DNA of 64,000 bases from Pedobacter sandarakinus. GTDB taxonomy: Bacteria > Bacteroidota > Bacteroidia > Sphingobacteriales > Sphingobacteriaceae. Location: the NCBI RefSeq assembly GCF_026240095.1, contig NZ_JAPIVG010000001.1, positions 1,240,001 to 1,304,000 of the forward strand. Reading direction: 5' to 3'. Below are positions 1 through 10,000 of the stretch, one piece after another. The stretch's first letter is position 1. Each line of letters starts with the position of its first letter. The translations under genes and the position numbers were made by a program. Below the pieces are notes generated by a model, which saw nothing but the letters and a program-made list of their open reading frames with translations, was not told the origin of the DNA and searched no databases.

Positions 1-144
1 GGTAAGCTAATGGATAAAGTTGATCGTCTGAGCAACCAAAAAGGATGCCGCTATAATAAGGTTTATTTAGTCAATACTTTGCAACATACTACGGAATCTT
101 TACCCCAGAAAGTTCGTAAGCACCCTCAATATTTAATCAGCTGA
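1..144 (+). CDS. C-terminal fragment of an unknown protein (cut by window edge)
   Basis: Frame 1 is open from the first base and stops with TGA at 142-144, giving 47 residues ending in HPQYLIS. The fragment is basic and polar with no membrane segment and no motif I recognise. The gap to the acyltransferase downstream is about 110 bases. Whether this is the tail of a real gene cannot be proved from this window; the same-strand neighbour and uninterrupted frame make it likely. Confidence 0.45.
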   Translation, partial: GKLMDKVDRLSNQKGCRYNKVYLVNTLQHTTESLPQKVRKHPQYLIS

Positions 145-253
145 ACTTATTTCTGTCAGCATTATTTCACAAATCTTTTTGGAATAAAAATCTAACAGTT
201 TAATGGCAAAAGATTTTTCTGACCCATATAATTTTGATCATTCTCATTATCCT

Positions 254-1171
254 ATGATAAAAAAGGGCATTTCTCACCTCGGTTTATTATTTCTTGGCGC
301 AATAGCGCTACTACCACTTTCTGTTTTATATGCCCTGGCCGATTGTGCTTATCTTATGCTTTATTCCGTTTTTGGCTATCGCAAAAAGGTGGTTAGAGAA
401 AACCTGTTAACTGCCCTCCCAGAAAAAACGTTACCTGAAATTATTAAAATAGAACGCAAATTTTATAGATACCTGGCCTCACTCATTTTTGAAATTATAA
501 AAATGAATAACATTTCTAAAAGGCAATTGCAAAGGCGATTTGTTTTTAAGAACAAAGATTTAGTACTTAGCTATCTAAACAGGGGCAAAAGTGTATTAAT
601 CTGTTCTGCACATTATGGTAACTGGGAATGGGGAACAATGGGTATTGGTCTAAATTTCACCGGCAATCATTATCCAATCTATAAACCCTTAAGTAACCCT
701 GTCTTTGATGACTGGTTTAAACACATACGTAGCCGCTTCGGTAATAAGCTCATTGCGATGCGCCAAACCATGCGGGCATTGGCCATGAGTTATGGCGAGG
801 CAAGCATTTTTAGTTTTGGTAACGATCAAGCCCCAGCTAAAGATGAGTCGCACTATTGGACAATTTTTTTAAATCAGCCAACTTCAATACAATTAGGTAT
901 CGAAAAAATAGCTAAAAAAACCAACCGACCGATCTTTTATTTCAAAGTTAAGGTATTAAGAAGAGGTTACTATGAGGTAGATTGCGTTCCATTATGTCTA
1001 AATCCTGCAGAAACCAAAGAATTTGAGATTACGGAAATGCATACCCGCTTTCTGGAAAATCTTATTCGTGAGGAGCCTGAATATTGGCTATGGAGCCATC
1101 GCAGGTGGAAATACAAACCAAAACAAAACGTAGATATTTTTAGGGGGCAAATTAATCTTCAGCATGCTTAA
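254..1171 (+). CDS. LpxL/HtrB-type lipid A acyltransferase
   Basis: Likely transfers an acyl chain to the lipid A precursor at the inner membrane (lysophospholipid acyltransferase superfamily). The sequence shows an N-terminal membrane segment (GLLFLGAIALLPLSVLYAL) and the family HX4E active-site motif in AHYGNWEWG, with His120 and Glu125 counted from the ATG at 254. An upstream in-frame ATG at 203 would add 17 polar residues (MAKDFSDPYNFDHSH...). I prefer 254 because family members normally begin just before the membrane segment, but neither start has a Shine-Dalgarno site. Length, about 306 aa, fits the family. The exact acyl donor and position on lipid A cannot be read from sequence. Confidence 0.88.
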   Translation: MIKKGISHLGLLFLGAIALLPLSVLYALADCAYLMLYSVFGYRKKVVRENLLTALPEKTLPEIIKIERKFYRYLASLIFEIIKMNNISKRQLQRRFVFKNKDLVLSYLNRGKSVLICSAHYGNWEWGTMGIGLNFTGNHYPIYKPLSNPVFDDWFKHIRSRFGNKLIAMRQTMRALAMSYGEASIFSFGNDQAPAKDESHYWTIFLNQPTSIQLGIEKIAKKTNRPIFYFKVKVLRRGYYEVDCVPLCLNPAETKEFEITEMHTRFLENLIREEPEYWLWSHRRWKYKPKQNVDIFRGQINLQHA

Positions 1172-1198
1172 GTATATTTGTGGTACAATCCTCACCGC

Positions 1199-2386
1199 AT
1201 GAAATTGGTTTTAAAAGCATTGCGCTACACTTTATTTGCTATCGTAATCATCCTTGGCGCCTTATTTATTTGGCAACCCTATTTAATGCGGGTATTGTGG
1301 TATAGAACGCCAACGGCAAACACCTACAGAATCTTTCCTCAAGAAGTCATAAAAAAGAGCGATAGTGCTTTCAACTTTATTCGTGCAACAAAGTTTCGGT
1401 TAGATTTAGATACTTTAACCGTTTTAGATGGCAAGCACAACGCTATACCCTTTGCAAGCTATTTTAAGCAAGGCGATCTAATGGCTTTTATCGTCATCAG
1501 AAACGATACGGTTTTGTACGAAAAATACGCCGAAGGCTACAGCGATAGTACCCTGACATCGGTATTTTCGGGTGCCAAAAGCATGGTTTCCATTCTACTG
1601 GGACAGGCTTTAGCCAATGGAAAAATTGAAAGCCTAAATGATAAGGTTACACGCTACTTGCCAGAATTAAAGGCGAACAGTGCGTACAATGATATCACCA
1701 TCAAAAACCTTCTAAACATGAATTCTGGTTTAGCTTTCAAAGATGCATTAGGTGGTGTTATGGGTGCTTTCTTTTCTGATGAGGCAAAATACTACTATAC
1801 CCATGATATGGCTGCAGCATTAAAAGCAGTGAAATTAGCCAATAAACCTGGAACGGTTTGGGTGTATAAAAGCATCGACCCCATATTACTGGGTTGGGTT
1901 CTCGAAAAAGCAACCGGAAAATCTGTGGCCAAACTTTTCGAAGAAAGTATTTGGCAAAAGATTGGTGCAGAATATAATGCATCTTTTGGGCTAGACCACG
2001 AAGGGGGCTTGGCTAATACAGCAAGTCGGTTTCAGGTTACAGCTATAGACTGGGCAAAAATTGGCCGACTTTATTTGATGCAGGGTCAGTATGCGGGTAA
2101 ACAAATTGTTCCAGCAAGTTGGGTGAAATCGTCTATTACACTGGGCAACATGGAGCCAGTATCGCCAAAAGGTTGGCAAAAATCTGCCCATCATTACTTA
2201 TGGTGGCTACCGCAAACGGGCGGTTACGGAGATTTCGCAGCTGAAGGCATGCTTGGACAACGATTATACGTAGATCCGAATACCCACACCATTATTGTAC
2301 AATTTGCCCGTCGTGGTGCGGGCGATTATCCTTACCGAAAAATAAGCAGGTATTTAGCAGGCTTACCTTTTAGTTATCCTAATTAG
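1199..2386 (+). CDS. Serine hydrolase, beta-lactamase (class C) fold
   Basis: A 395-aa protein anchored by one N-terminal membrane segment (LFAIVIILGALFIW, residues 11-25), with the catalytic domain probably in the periplasm. The SxxK motif is SGAK (Ser124, Lys127), followed by MVSILLGQAL, typical of penicillin-binding/esterase members. YKS further on is the likely YxN equivalent, and EGMLGQ near the C-terminus resembles the end motif of the family. An in-frame TTG at 1178 exists, but the ATG at 1199 directly precedes the membrane anchor. Substrate is unknown: these proteins include esterases and D-amino-acid peptidases, so this should not be called a resistance gene. It starts 27 bases after the acyltransferase and may be co-transcribed with it. 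Confidence 0.85.
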   Translation: MKLVLKALRYTLFAIVIILGALFIWQPYLMRVLWYRTPTANTYRIFPQEVIKKSDSAFNFIRATKFRLDLDTLTVLDGKHNAIPFASYFKQGDLMAFIVIRNDTVLYEKYAEGYSDSTLTSVFSGAKSMVSILLGQALANGKIESLNDKVTRYLPELKANSAYNDITIKNLLNMNSGLAFKDALGGVMGAFFSDEAKYYYTHDMAAALKAVKLANKPGTVWVYKSIDPILLGWVLEKATGKSVAKLFEESIWQKIGAEYNASFGLDHEGGLANTASRFQVTAIDWAKIGRLYLMQGQYAGKQIVPASWVKSSITLGNMEPVSPKGWQKSAHHYLWWLPQTGGYGDFAAEGMLGQRLYVDPNTHTIIVQFARRGAGDYPYRKISRYLAGLPFSYPN

Positions 2387-2469
2387 GCGGTTTACAAAAA
2401 ATTTGTCGACTTCTTAATGCCGCAATAATTTGTTGTGGCTCAATTTTTAAAGTGTTACATTGTGTATCA

Positions 2470-3513
2470 ATGGAAACAGACGACGTAAAAATCCTAAAGA
2501 AGAAACCGATTTTTCCGGTTACGCCAAGACTACAAAAGTACTTGCGCATGTATCAGCGTGAGGCTAAGTTGCCCATTACCTACCAAGATTTAATGCAATT
2601 TAATGAGGCTTTCCCGTTGATGGATAAAAATGGGCAGGACTCACTTTGGGAGGGCCCTATTTATGCACAAGACCGACTGGAATTTATCCACAATGGTTTA
2701 AAAGAGATATATGCCAGTTTAAAGGCCTCTGGCAACTTGCGTATTGTAGAACATAAGTATATCGACAAAATTGAATACTGTACATTCGGGAATACGCATC
2801 CTTTTAGAATTAGGATTGTTAACCGTTTAAACGATGTTTATGATTATTTCTATATCAAGAAAGCCGACTCATCACGAATTTATGGCTTAGAATTGGAAGA
2901 AATTTTATCCCCTAACCAGGTTAATTATTTAGTTGATGGCGACACTTTGGTTGAAGAACATATTGCCGGAATTCCAGGCGATGTTTTTACGAAAGGTCAG
3001 TTATATACCCCTGAATTTAACCCTACCCGTATTGCAAAAGAGTTTGTTAAGTTTAACGAGCGGTGCCTGATTATGCTATTGGGGGATATGAGAGCATACA
3101 ATTTCGTAGTGCAAATTACGCCTGACTTTGATGATATTCAGTTCCGCATTCGGGCCATAGATTTTGATCAGCAATTTTATGAAGGAAACTTAAAAGTTTA
3201 CCTTCCGCAGTTTTTTAAGGAAAACCTACCTTATGTTAAAATGAGCATGGAGCAACTTACAGATAAAACGGTGTTGCAATACCAGCAAGAAGAACGCTCA
3301 TCTATTGTGCACCGGGTACGGAGTGAGCGCCACCGCCTTACCGACCTGCGAGATGTTTCGAACAAAGAAGAACTGACTACGCCAGAGAATATCGCCATCT
3401 TAAAACAAAGTATGAGCGACTATTTTAAAGACGCCAACTATCTTCGCTGTAAAAACATGACAGATATTATCGAGCTGAATATTAAGAACATCATAAGACA
3501 GGTAAAACTATAA
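2470..3513 (+). CDS. Uncharacterised protein with kinase-like motifs
   Basis: I do not recognise a named family. The protein (347 aa from ATG 2470; a GTG at 2452 is an alternative start) is soluble, with no signal peptide or membrane segment. The spacing of GDMRAYNF (Asp206, Asn211) and IDFDQQF (Asp231) resembles the catalytic loop (HGDxxxxN) and metal-binding D[FL][GD] motif of aminoglycoside-phosphotransferase/HipA-like kinases, and LVEEHIAG upstream looks like a hinge strand. The C-terminal third is helical and charged. The kinase assignment is an inference from motif spacing; no glycine-rich loop is evident. It is followed by a bidirectional terminator shared with the convergent DJ-1 gene. 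Confidence 0.75.
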   Translation: METDDVKILKKKPIFPVTPRLQKYLRMYQREAKLPITYQDLMQFNEAFPLMDKNGQDSLWEGPIYAQDRLEFIHNGLKEIYASLKASGNLRIVEHKYIDKIEYCTFGNTHPFRIRIVNRLNDVYDYFYIKKADSSRIYGLELEEILSPNQVNYLVDGDTLVEEHIAGIPGDVFTKGQLYTPEFNPTRIAKEFVKFNERCLIMLLGDMRAYNFVVQITPDFDDIQFRIRAIDFDQQFYEGNLKVYLPQFFKENLPYVKMSMEQLTDKTVLQYQQEERSSIVHRVRSERHRLTDLRDVSNKEELTTPENIAILKQSMSDYFKDANYLRCKNMTDIIELNIKNIIRQVKL

Positions 3514-3516
3514 AAA

Positions 3517-3570
3517 AAGCGGCTGGCCACACGCCAACCGCTTCTAAGCATTAGAAATTGCTTTTTATTT
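3517..3570. terminator. Bidirectional terminator between convergent genes
   Basis: Two hairpins sit between convergent stops. AAGCGG-C-TGGC pairs with GCCA-A-CCGCTT at 3517-3543 and is preceded by an A-run (3512-3518), so it ends minus-strand transcripts. AAGCA/TGCTT at 3546-3563 is followed by a T-rich tail and serves the plus strand. Both are read directly from the sequence. Confidence 0.75.
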
Positions 3571-4129
3571 AGGCATGCTGTCCTTCATGTACGCCTTCGG
3601 CAAATTCTTCTACCATTTTATCATTAAATGCAGGTAAATCTTTTGGCGTTCTGCTGGTTACCAAACCCTGGTCTACCACTACTTCTTCGTCACTCCAAAG
3701 TGCTCCGGCATTAATTAAATCTTGCGAGATATTTTTAACCGAAGTTAGTTTTCTACCCTCTACAACCTTTGCGCTAATTAATGTTTGCGGGCCATGGCAA
3801 ATGGCAGCTACAGGTTTTCCATCTTTAAAAAATTCAGTTACAAATGCGATTGCATCCTCATTTACACGTAGTTGATCTGGATTAATTACCCCACCTGGCA
3901 AAACCAGTCCGTGGTAATCTGCTGCACTTACCTCTGTTAAAGTTTTATCTACATCAACTTCTATCGACCAATGATCTTGATCCCAAGCTTTAATTTTGCC
4001 ACTTTTAGAAGAAATTACATGCACTGTTGCACCTTCTTCTTTTAACCTTTTTACCGGTTCTGTTAATTCTACTTCTTCAAATCCGCTCTCTGAGAGTACG
4101 GCGATATTGCGATTACTTAATTGTCCCAT
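3569..4129 (-). CDS. DJ-1/PfpI family protein (type 1 glutamine-amidotransferase-like)
   Basis: A 186-aa single-domain protein of the DJ-1/PfpI superfamily, which includes glyoxalase/deglycase-like and chaperone-like members. The nucleophile elbow is AAICHGPQ with Cys111 and the adjacent His112; the conserved acidic/strand motif LVLPGGVINPDQLR precedes it. No signal peptide, so cytoplasmic. It ends at the shared terminator and starts with ATG 4129. General-stress PfpI proteins (YhbO/YfkM type) have this length and layout; the precise activity is not deducible. Confidence 0.92.
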   Translation of the reverse strand: MGQLSNRNIAVLSESGFEEVELTEPVKRLKEEGATVHVISSKSGKIKAWDQDHWSIEVDVDKTLTEVSAADYHGLVLPGGVINPDQLRVNEDAIAFVTEFFKDGKPVAAICHGPQTLISAKVVEGRKLTSVKNISQDLINAGALWSDEEVVVDQGLVTSRTPKDLPAFNDKMVEEFAEGVHEGQHA

Positions 4130-4188
4130 AATGTTTACTGTTTTTAATAGTTGATGTATTTAAGACAGTACTAAAGGAAAATTTGTTT

Positions 4189-4890
4189 TTAAAAATTTGG
4201 ATTAGCTTGGATGATAAGCGTCGTTTCCCGATCTAAATCATAGTTATACAACACCTCATAGATAATCCTGCTCACAATTGCTTTGATCTGCATTGCGTTT
4301 TTAAAATCTTCCTGTGGATATTTTAAATGGTAATATTTTTTAGACTTATTTTTAGTGAAACCAATTCGCCTTAAATGACGTATCGTAGGTTTGGAGAAGT
4401 AATCTTTGCTTGGCAGTTTGGCAAATGACGTAATGCGAATATTAATTTTTTCTTTTTTGATTGAGAAATGAAGATAAAGCTGATCTGCTTTACGAAGATA
4501 AAAAGTGGACGATAAGGTTTTCCCATCAACTAAATCATAAATGGCGTCGTCGAAGTCTTGTCCATCATTAAAATAGTGGTTAGATTGGAGCGTATTTAAT
4601 TCCAACAGCTTGTTAATTGAGGGAGCCAACAGTTTCGCCTTCAATTCATCCGGGTAGTTTAATCTTTTGCTGTAAACTTCAATAATTTGTTCCAGATGTT
4701 GTTTCTCCCTCCAGTTCGGGTCTGCAATTAAATTCAGTATATAGATTTGATGCCTGGTATTTAAGATTGCCTTATTAAGAAGATAAACCGTTTCGTAATC
4801 ACCATGTATTTGGGCTTCTTCAATTTCAAATTGCAACGCTGCTAATTCCTGTTCGTATGTAGCAAAAAGCAACTGGATATCTTCATTCAT
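4189..4890 (-). CDS. Hypothetical protein, helical N-terminus
   Basis: I do not recognise this 233-aa protein. The first 60 residues are predicted helical and charged (LLFATYEQELAALQFEIEEA), suggestive of a short coiled coil; the remainder mixes strands and basic helices (RHLRRIGFTKNKSKKYYHLK). No signal peptide or membrane segment. It lies 3 bases downstream of the family 2 glycosyltransferase stop-to-start junction on the same strand, so it is probably translated from the same transcript, but nothing in it indicates sugar chemistry. Confidence 0.7.
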   Translation of the reverse strand: MNEDIQLLFATYEQELAALQFEIEEAQIHGDYETVYLLNKAILNTRHQIYILNLIADPNWREKQHLEQIIEVYSKRLNYPDELKAKLLAPSINKLLELNTLQSNHYFNDGQDFDDAIYDLVDGKTLSSTFYLRKADQLYLHFSIKKEKINIRITSFAKLPSKDYFSKPTIRHLRRIGFTKNKSKKYYHLKYPQEDFKNAMQIKAIVSRIIYEVLYNYDLDRETTLIIQANPNF

Positions 4891-4893
4891 TCC

Positions 4894-5640
4894 CTAATCG
4901 TTAGTTCTTCGGTGTTTAACAAAATAAGCCACCAAATTTCCAGCGATAATAAGATGGTTGAAGATGTTTGGGATTAATCCGTAGTACTTTGTGAAAATTT
5001 TAAAGCGCTCTTTTAAGCTTTCGCGGTGCTTTTTCTTGCTGATTCCGCCTACCAAATATTTGGCCACATAAGTTTGAACGTTTACAATGTTCGATGCTTT
5101 TTTAGCAGCCTTGATAATCCAATCGATATCGGCACTGTATTTATACTTTAAATCATAAGGTTCAACAATGTTTCTTCGAATGTAAATGGCTTGGTGACTA
5201 ATGTTCATGCCATACTTAAAACTTTTCCAGTCGAATTTTTCTGGTGCTTCATGCCGCCTTCTTCCTAAACTTTGCCAGGCATCGTTGTACATTTCTGTTT
5301 CTCCGTAATAGATATCGGCTCCATCGGCGGTTGCAAAAATGTCTTCGACAGTTGTTTCATCATAAATTTCATCACCAGAATTCATAAACAAAACATAATC
5401 GCCACTGGCCAGGGCCAAGCCTTTGTTCATTGCATCATAAATGCCTTTATCGGGTTCCGAAACGATCTTAGCAATTTGATCTCGGTATTTTTCGATGATA
5501 GATAAAGTGCCATCAGTAGATTTTCCATCGATAACAATGTATTCGATTTTCTGATAGGTTTGATTTAGTACGGATTTAATTGTTCGTTCAATATCCCGAA
5601 CATTGTTGTACACAATAGTGATGACAGTGAGTTTGGGCAT
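4894..5640 (-). CDS. Family 2 glycosyltransferase (WcaE-like)
   Basis: A 248-aa GT-A fold glycosyltransferase. The N-terminus LTVITIVYNNVRDIERTIKS is the nucleotide-binding start of GT2; VIDGKSTDGT, EPDKGIYDAMNKGL and YVLFMNSGDEIYD give the conserved acidic motifs, and the last stands where the metal-binding motif normally lies. The full GIYDAMNKG block is typical of colanic-acid WcaE-like enzymes. It adds a sugar to a lipid-linked glycan at the inner membrane; donor and acceptor are unknown. It is co-directional with the next upstream glycosyltransferase (32-base gap), so the two probably act on one glycan. Confidence 0.9.
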   Translation of the reverse strand: MPKLTVITIVYNNVRDIERTIKSVLNQTYQKIEYIVIDGKSTDGTLSIIEKYRDQIAKIVSEPDKGIYDAMNKGLALASGDYVLFMNSGDEIYDETTVEDIFATADGADIYYGETEMYNDAWQSLGRRRHEAPEKFDWKSFKYGMNISHQAIYIRRNIVEPYDLKYKYSADIDWIIKAAKKASNIVNVQTYVAKYLVGGISKKKHRESLKERFKIFTKYYGLIPNIFNHLIIAGNLVAYFVKHRRTND

Positions 5641-5672
5641 ATTAATGCGTTGGTTTTTTAGCTGATCCCATA

Positions 5673-6953
5673 TTATTTTGGCTGCAAATCAATTAAAGTT
5701 TCGTACAGATGAATATGTTCTGCAGCAATGATATCTTCAGAAAAGTTTGCTAAAATACTCAATCGGGCTGCTTTCTGGATATCCTCTTTGTTTGGACGAT
5801 GGTATAACCATTCTATGCCATTTGCAAGGTCGTCTGCATCCTCATATTTCGCCAGATAACCGTTTTGCATGTGCTGTACCATATCTGGAATCCCCCCTGT
5901 GGTAAATGCAATAACCGGTGTGGCACAGGCCAGGCTTTCCATAACAGTATTGGGTAAGTTATCTTCCAATGATGGTGTAATAAATGCATCAGCGGCAGAA
6001 TAGCACTTTGCTAAATGTTCATCTTTATTAATGGTGCCTAAAAAAGTGGTTTTAAATGGAAAATCGGGCATCTCTGCGTTGTCCTTATTTCCGAAAATAA
6101 CCAATTCTATATTTTGTTGAGCTATACCGGCTCGGCGTGATAAAATCTCCAGCGCCTCGATTAAGTATGGTGTTCCCTTATGTTTATCGTTTTTGGAGGG
6201 CATAAAGCCACTCATCAACACAAATTTATCAGAACTAATTTTCAGTATTTTTTTAGCTTCCGATTTAACGTAGGGCTTAAAGATCTTGGTCTCGATGGTA
6301 TTAGGGATAACCGTTGTTTTTCTCGTTCCCAGTAAGCTGCTAAACTTCACAGAATTTGCCATCCATCTACTCGGCGCTACAACATGGAAATTCAGGTTGG
6401 TGTAGGCTTTTTGTTTGCGAAGCCAGGTTTTATGTGAAATATCGTTGCCGCCACTAATTTTTAAGATGGGGCAGTTGCCACACTGCTGATGAAAGTTTTC
6501 GCAGCCGTAACGCACATGGCAGCCGCCAGTAAACGCATTGCTATCATGGAAAGTCCAAACGATGGGTTTTTCCAATTCATCTAGCTCGGCCAGAAATTTC
6601 GGGGTCAAAAATCCATGATTTACCCAGTGCAAGTGAATAACATCTGCATTTTTTACCATGGGATGGTTTTTTATCGAACGACCAAACCATTGCAAACTAA
6701 AGGGCGTTTTAACAGATTTGCTCAGCCATTTGGCATAATACCTTTCCGATAAAATATTAAAAATAGCTTTTGCTTTTTGGATAGGAGACTTTGTAAAAGT
6801 ATCTACCGACGGATTTTGGCCAAATTTATAATACGCCAATACCGTAGAATCTACACCATTTGCTTTAAGCGCATCGCTCAGCCTTAAACAGGCCCTGCCT
6901 GCGCCGCCATTTCCATCATAGGTATTTAGGTGTACTACTTTCAAATCAATCAA
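5673..6953 (-). CDS. Family 4 glycosyltransferase (GT-B fold)
   Basis: A 426-aa retaining glycosyltransferase of the GT4 group. The N-domain starts VVHLNTYDGNGGAGRACLRL with the glycine-rich acceptor loop, and the C-domain carries the donor-binding region PSLEDNLPNTVMESLACATP, with the ExxxxxxxE pattern (Glu of LEDN and of VMES). A Cys/His-rich stretch in the N-domain (GGCHVRYGCENF...CGNCPIL) is common in WcaC/WcaL-like relatives. No ATG lies near the start: it begins with TTG at 6953 or with a second TTG at 6944, which gives the canonical MKVVHLN opening. Divergent from the tricorn protease gene. Confidence 0.9.
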   Translation of the reverse strand: MIDLKVVHLNTYDGNGGAGRACLRLSDALKANGVDSTVLAYYKFGQNPSVDTFTKSPIQKAKAIFNILSERYYAKWLSKSVKTPFSLQWFGRSIKNHPMVKNADVIHLHWVNHGFLTPKFLAELDELEKPIVWTFHDSNAFTGGCHVRYGCENFHQQCGNCPILKISGGNDISHKTWLRKQKAYTNLNFHVVAPSRWMANSVKFSSLLGTRKTTVIPNTIETKIFKPYVKSEAKKILKISSDKFVLMSGFMPSKNDKHKGTPYLIEALEILSRRAGIAQQNIELVIFGNKDNAEMPDFPFKTTFLGTINKDEHLAKCYSAADAFITPSLEDNLPNTVMESLACATPVIAFTTGGIPDMVQHMQNGYLAKYEDADDLANGIEWLYHRPNKEDIQKAARLSILANFSEDIIAAEHIHLYETLIDLQPK

Positions 6954-7028
6954 AAATACATTTATTGTTTACGAATGTAAAATCTGTTGTGTAATTTCAT
7001 CTTTTCCAAAGCCAAACCAACTACAACC

Positions 7029-10000
7029 ATGATTAAACCCTTTCTGAAATCGCTTGCGGCAGTGGCTTTTTTGCTGCCCATGCAACTGTTTGCCCAAGAC
7101 CAAACTTACTTTGCCTCTTACCCTGCTTTAACGCCCGATGCACAGACAATCGTATTTAGCTACGATGGCGATATTTGGAAAGTTGCAGTTGGTGGGGGCG
7201 TAGCTTCAAGAATTACGGCTATGCCCGGAGAGGAAATCAATCCAAAAGTTTCGCCCGATGGTAAGTTGCTCGCCTTCTCATCCAATCAATTTGGAAATAA
7301 TGATGTTTACGTGATGCCCATAAACGGTGGCGATATTAAACAGCTAACCTTTAACGATGCGAGTGATGAGGTAGATAATTGGAGTTGGGACTCGAAATCG
7401 ATCTATTTCACATCCGGGAGATATAATTCTTTTTCGAGCTATATGATCGGTGTTGGTGGCGGCACCCCTGTCCGCTTATTCGATAACTATTTTAACACTA
7501 CCCATCACATTGCCGAATCGCCAAACGGAGCGTTGTTTTTTAACGATACCTGGGAAAGTTACCGCTTTCCAAACCGTAAGCACTATAAAGGTGCCTATAA
7601 TCCCGATATTCAATCTTATAATCCTAAAACCAAAGAATATAAACGATATACGGACTACATCGGCAAGGATTTCTGGACGAGCGTAGATCAAAAAGGCAAT
7701 GTCTATTTCGTATCTGATGAAGGCAATGATGAGTACAATCTCTACACATTTATCAATGGTAAAAAAACGGGGTTAACTAAATTCGAAACTTCAATAAAAA
7801 GACCTTTTGTGGCCGCAAATGGGAACGTTGTTGTCTTCGAAAAGGATTACCAACTGTATGTTTATAATGTAGGCACAAAGCAAACGGAAAAGGTAAACAT
7901 CAGCACGTCGAGAAACCAGGTGTTAAGCAAAGAACAGGAATATGATGTGCGATCAAATATTTCTGCTTTTGATGCTTCAACAGATGGAAAAAAGATTGCC
8001 TTCATATCGCGTGGAGAGGTTTTTGTTAGCGATGCCGATGGTAAATTTATCCGTAAGATAACCAATAGTGGCGAGCGTGCTATGGAATGCAAGTGGCTTG
8101 CCGATAATAAAACCATACTTTTTAGTCAAACAGCCAATGGCTATCAAAATTGGTTTAGCATTGCCGGAGATGGAAAAGGTAAGGTTAAACAACTTACTAC
8201 AGACCAGGCCAACAACCGAGATATCTGCCTGAACAAAAGCAAAACCATGGCAGTTTACCTAAGCGGCCGTAACGAATTAAAACTATTGGATCTAAAAACA
8301 TTTGATAGCAAAACTTTAGTTACCGATGAGTTTTGGGCTTTTCAGAATTCCGCACCAAGCTTTTCTCCAAATGATGAATATGTTTTATTTACTGTTTACC
8401 GAAACTTTGAGCAAGATATTTTGGTTCACCAGATTAAGACAAATAAAACTATTAATTTAACCAATACAGGCGTTACAGAGACAGGCCCATCCTGGTCGCC
8501 CGATGGAAAGTATATTTTCTTTACCAGCGCTCGTACAAAGCCATCTTACCCAACAGGCATGTCTAATGCGCATATCTATAGAATGGCGTTGGATAATTAC
8601 GATGAGCCATTCCGTTCTGATAAGTTTGATGATTTGTTTAAAGAATCTAAACCTGCAGAAATTAAGCCAGCTGTTGTGGTTACAAAGGAAAAAAAAAGCA
8701 AAGCAGATACGGCAAAGAAAGCAGAAGCTAAACCAACACCTAAGCCTGCGAGTGTAATCACCATCAACACACAAGATATTTTAGACAGGATCGAGCTGGT
8801 TGGGCCTGCTTTTGGCGGACAGAACGGTACTGATGTTTTTGCCAAGGGCGATAAGACATATGTGTTCTTTACCTCAAATCATGAAGGTGGGGTACCAGGA
8901 CTTTATAGAACAACAATAGAATCCTTTGAGGCGAATAAAACAGAGAAAGTTACAGATGGTGGGGATTATTCGATCGTACAAGCTGGAGATAAATACTTTG
9001 TACTTTCTAGGGGCGTAATCAATAAGTATAGTTTAGAGAGTAATAAACTGGATAAAATTGACCATGGGTATAAATTTACGCGAAATTTAAATGCCGAATT
9101 CAATCAAATGTTTTACGAAACATGGGTGGGATTAAATGAAAACTTTTACGATGAGAAGTTTCACGGTGTAAATTGGGATAACATGCGTAAACGTTACGCT
9201 GCTTTCTTGCCTTACGTAAATAATCGTAGCGATTTAAGAACCTTACTGAATGATATGTTGGGTGAGCTGAACTCATCGCACATGGGTTTTAACAGCAGTG
9301 GTGCCGAGGAAAGAAAAAACCTCAATTATGTAACCAATGAAACAGGAATTATATTTGAAAACGAGAATCCACTTCGGGTAAAACGTATTGCTGCCAAAAG
9401 CAATGCTGCGCATACAGGAAATAACGTTTTGCCAGGAGATGTTTTAATTGCCGTTAATGGGATTAGGGTGCAACCGAATATCGATCGGGATTATTATTTC
9501 AGCAAACCATCCTTAGATAAAGAAATGACACTCACTTTTAGTCGTGGAGGGAAAGACATTTTTGTTAACCTTCATCCCGAAAGTGCAGCAATGTTAAGAG
9601 CCAATTTATACGATGAGTGGATCACAACAAATCGGAAAAATGTAGATAAATGGGGTAATAATCGCATTGCTTACTCGTATATGAAAAATATGAGCGGCGG
9701 CGAGCTGGAAAGTTTCTTACTCGATATGGTGGCGCAGGAAGAAAATAAAGATGCCATTATTTTAGATTTACGTTACAACACCGGTGGAAATGTACACGAT
9801 GATGTATTGAAATTTCTTTCGCAACGGCCGTATTTACAATGGAAATACCGAGGGGGAAAATTGGCGCCACAAAGTAATTTTGGCCCTGCTGCAAAACCTA
9901 TTGTATTGCTTATAAATGAACAATCACTGAGTGATGCCGAGATGACTGCAGCCGGGTTTAAGCAACTTAAACTGGGGAAAATTATCGGCACCGAAACTTA

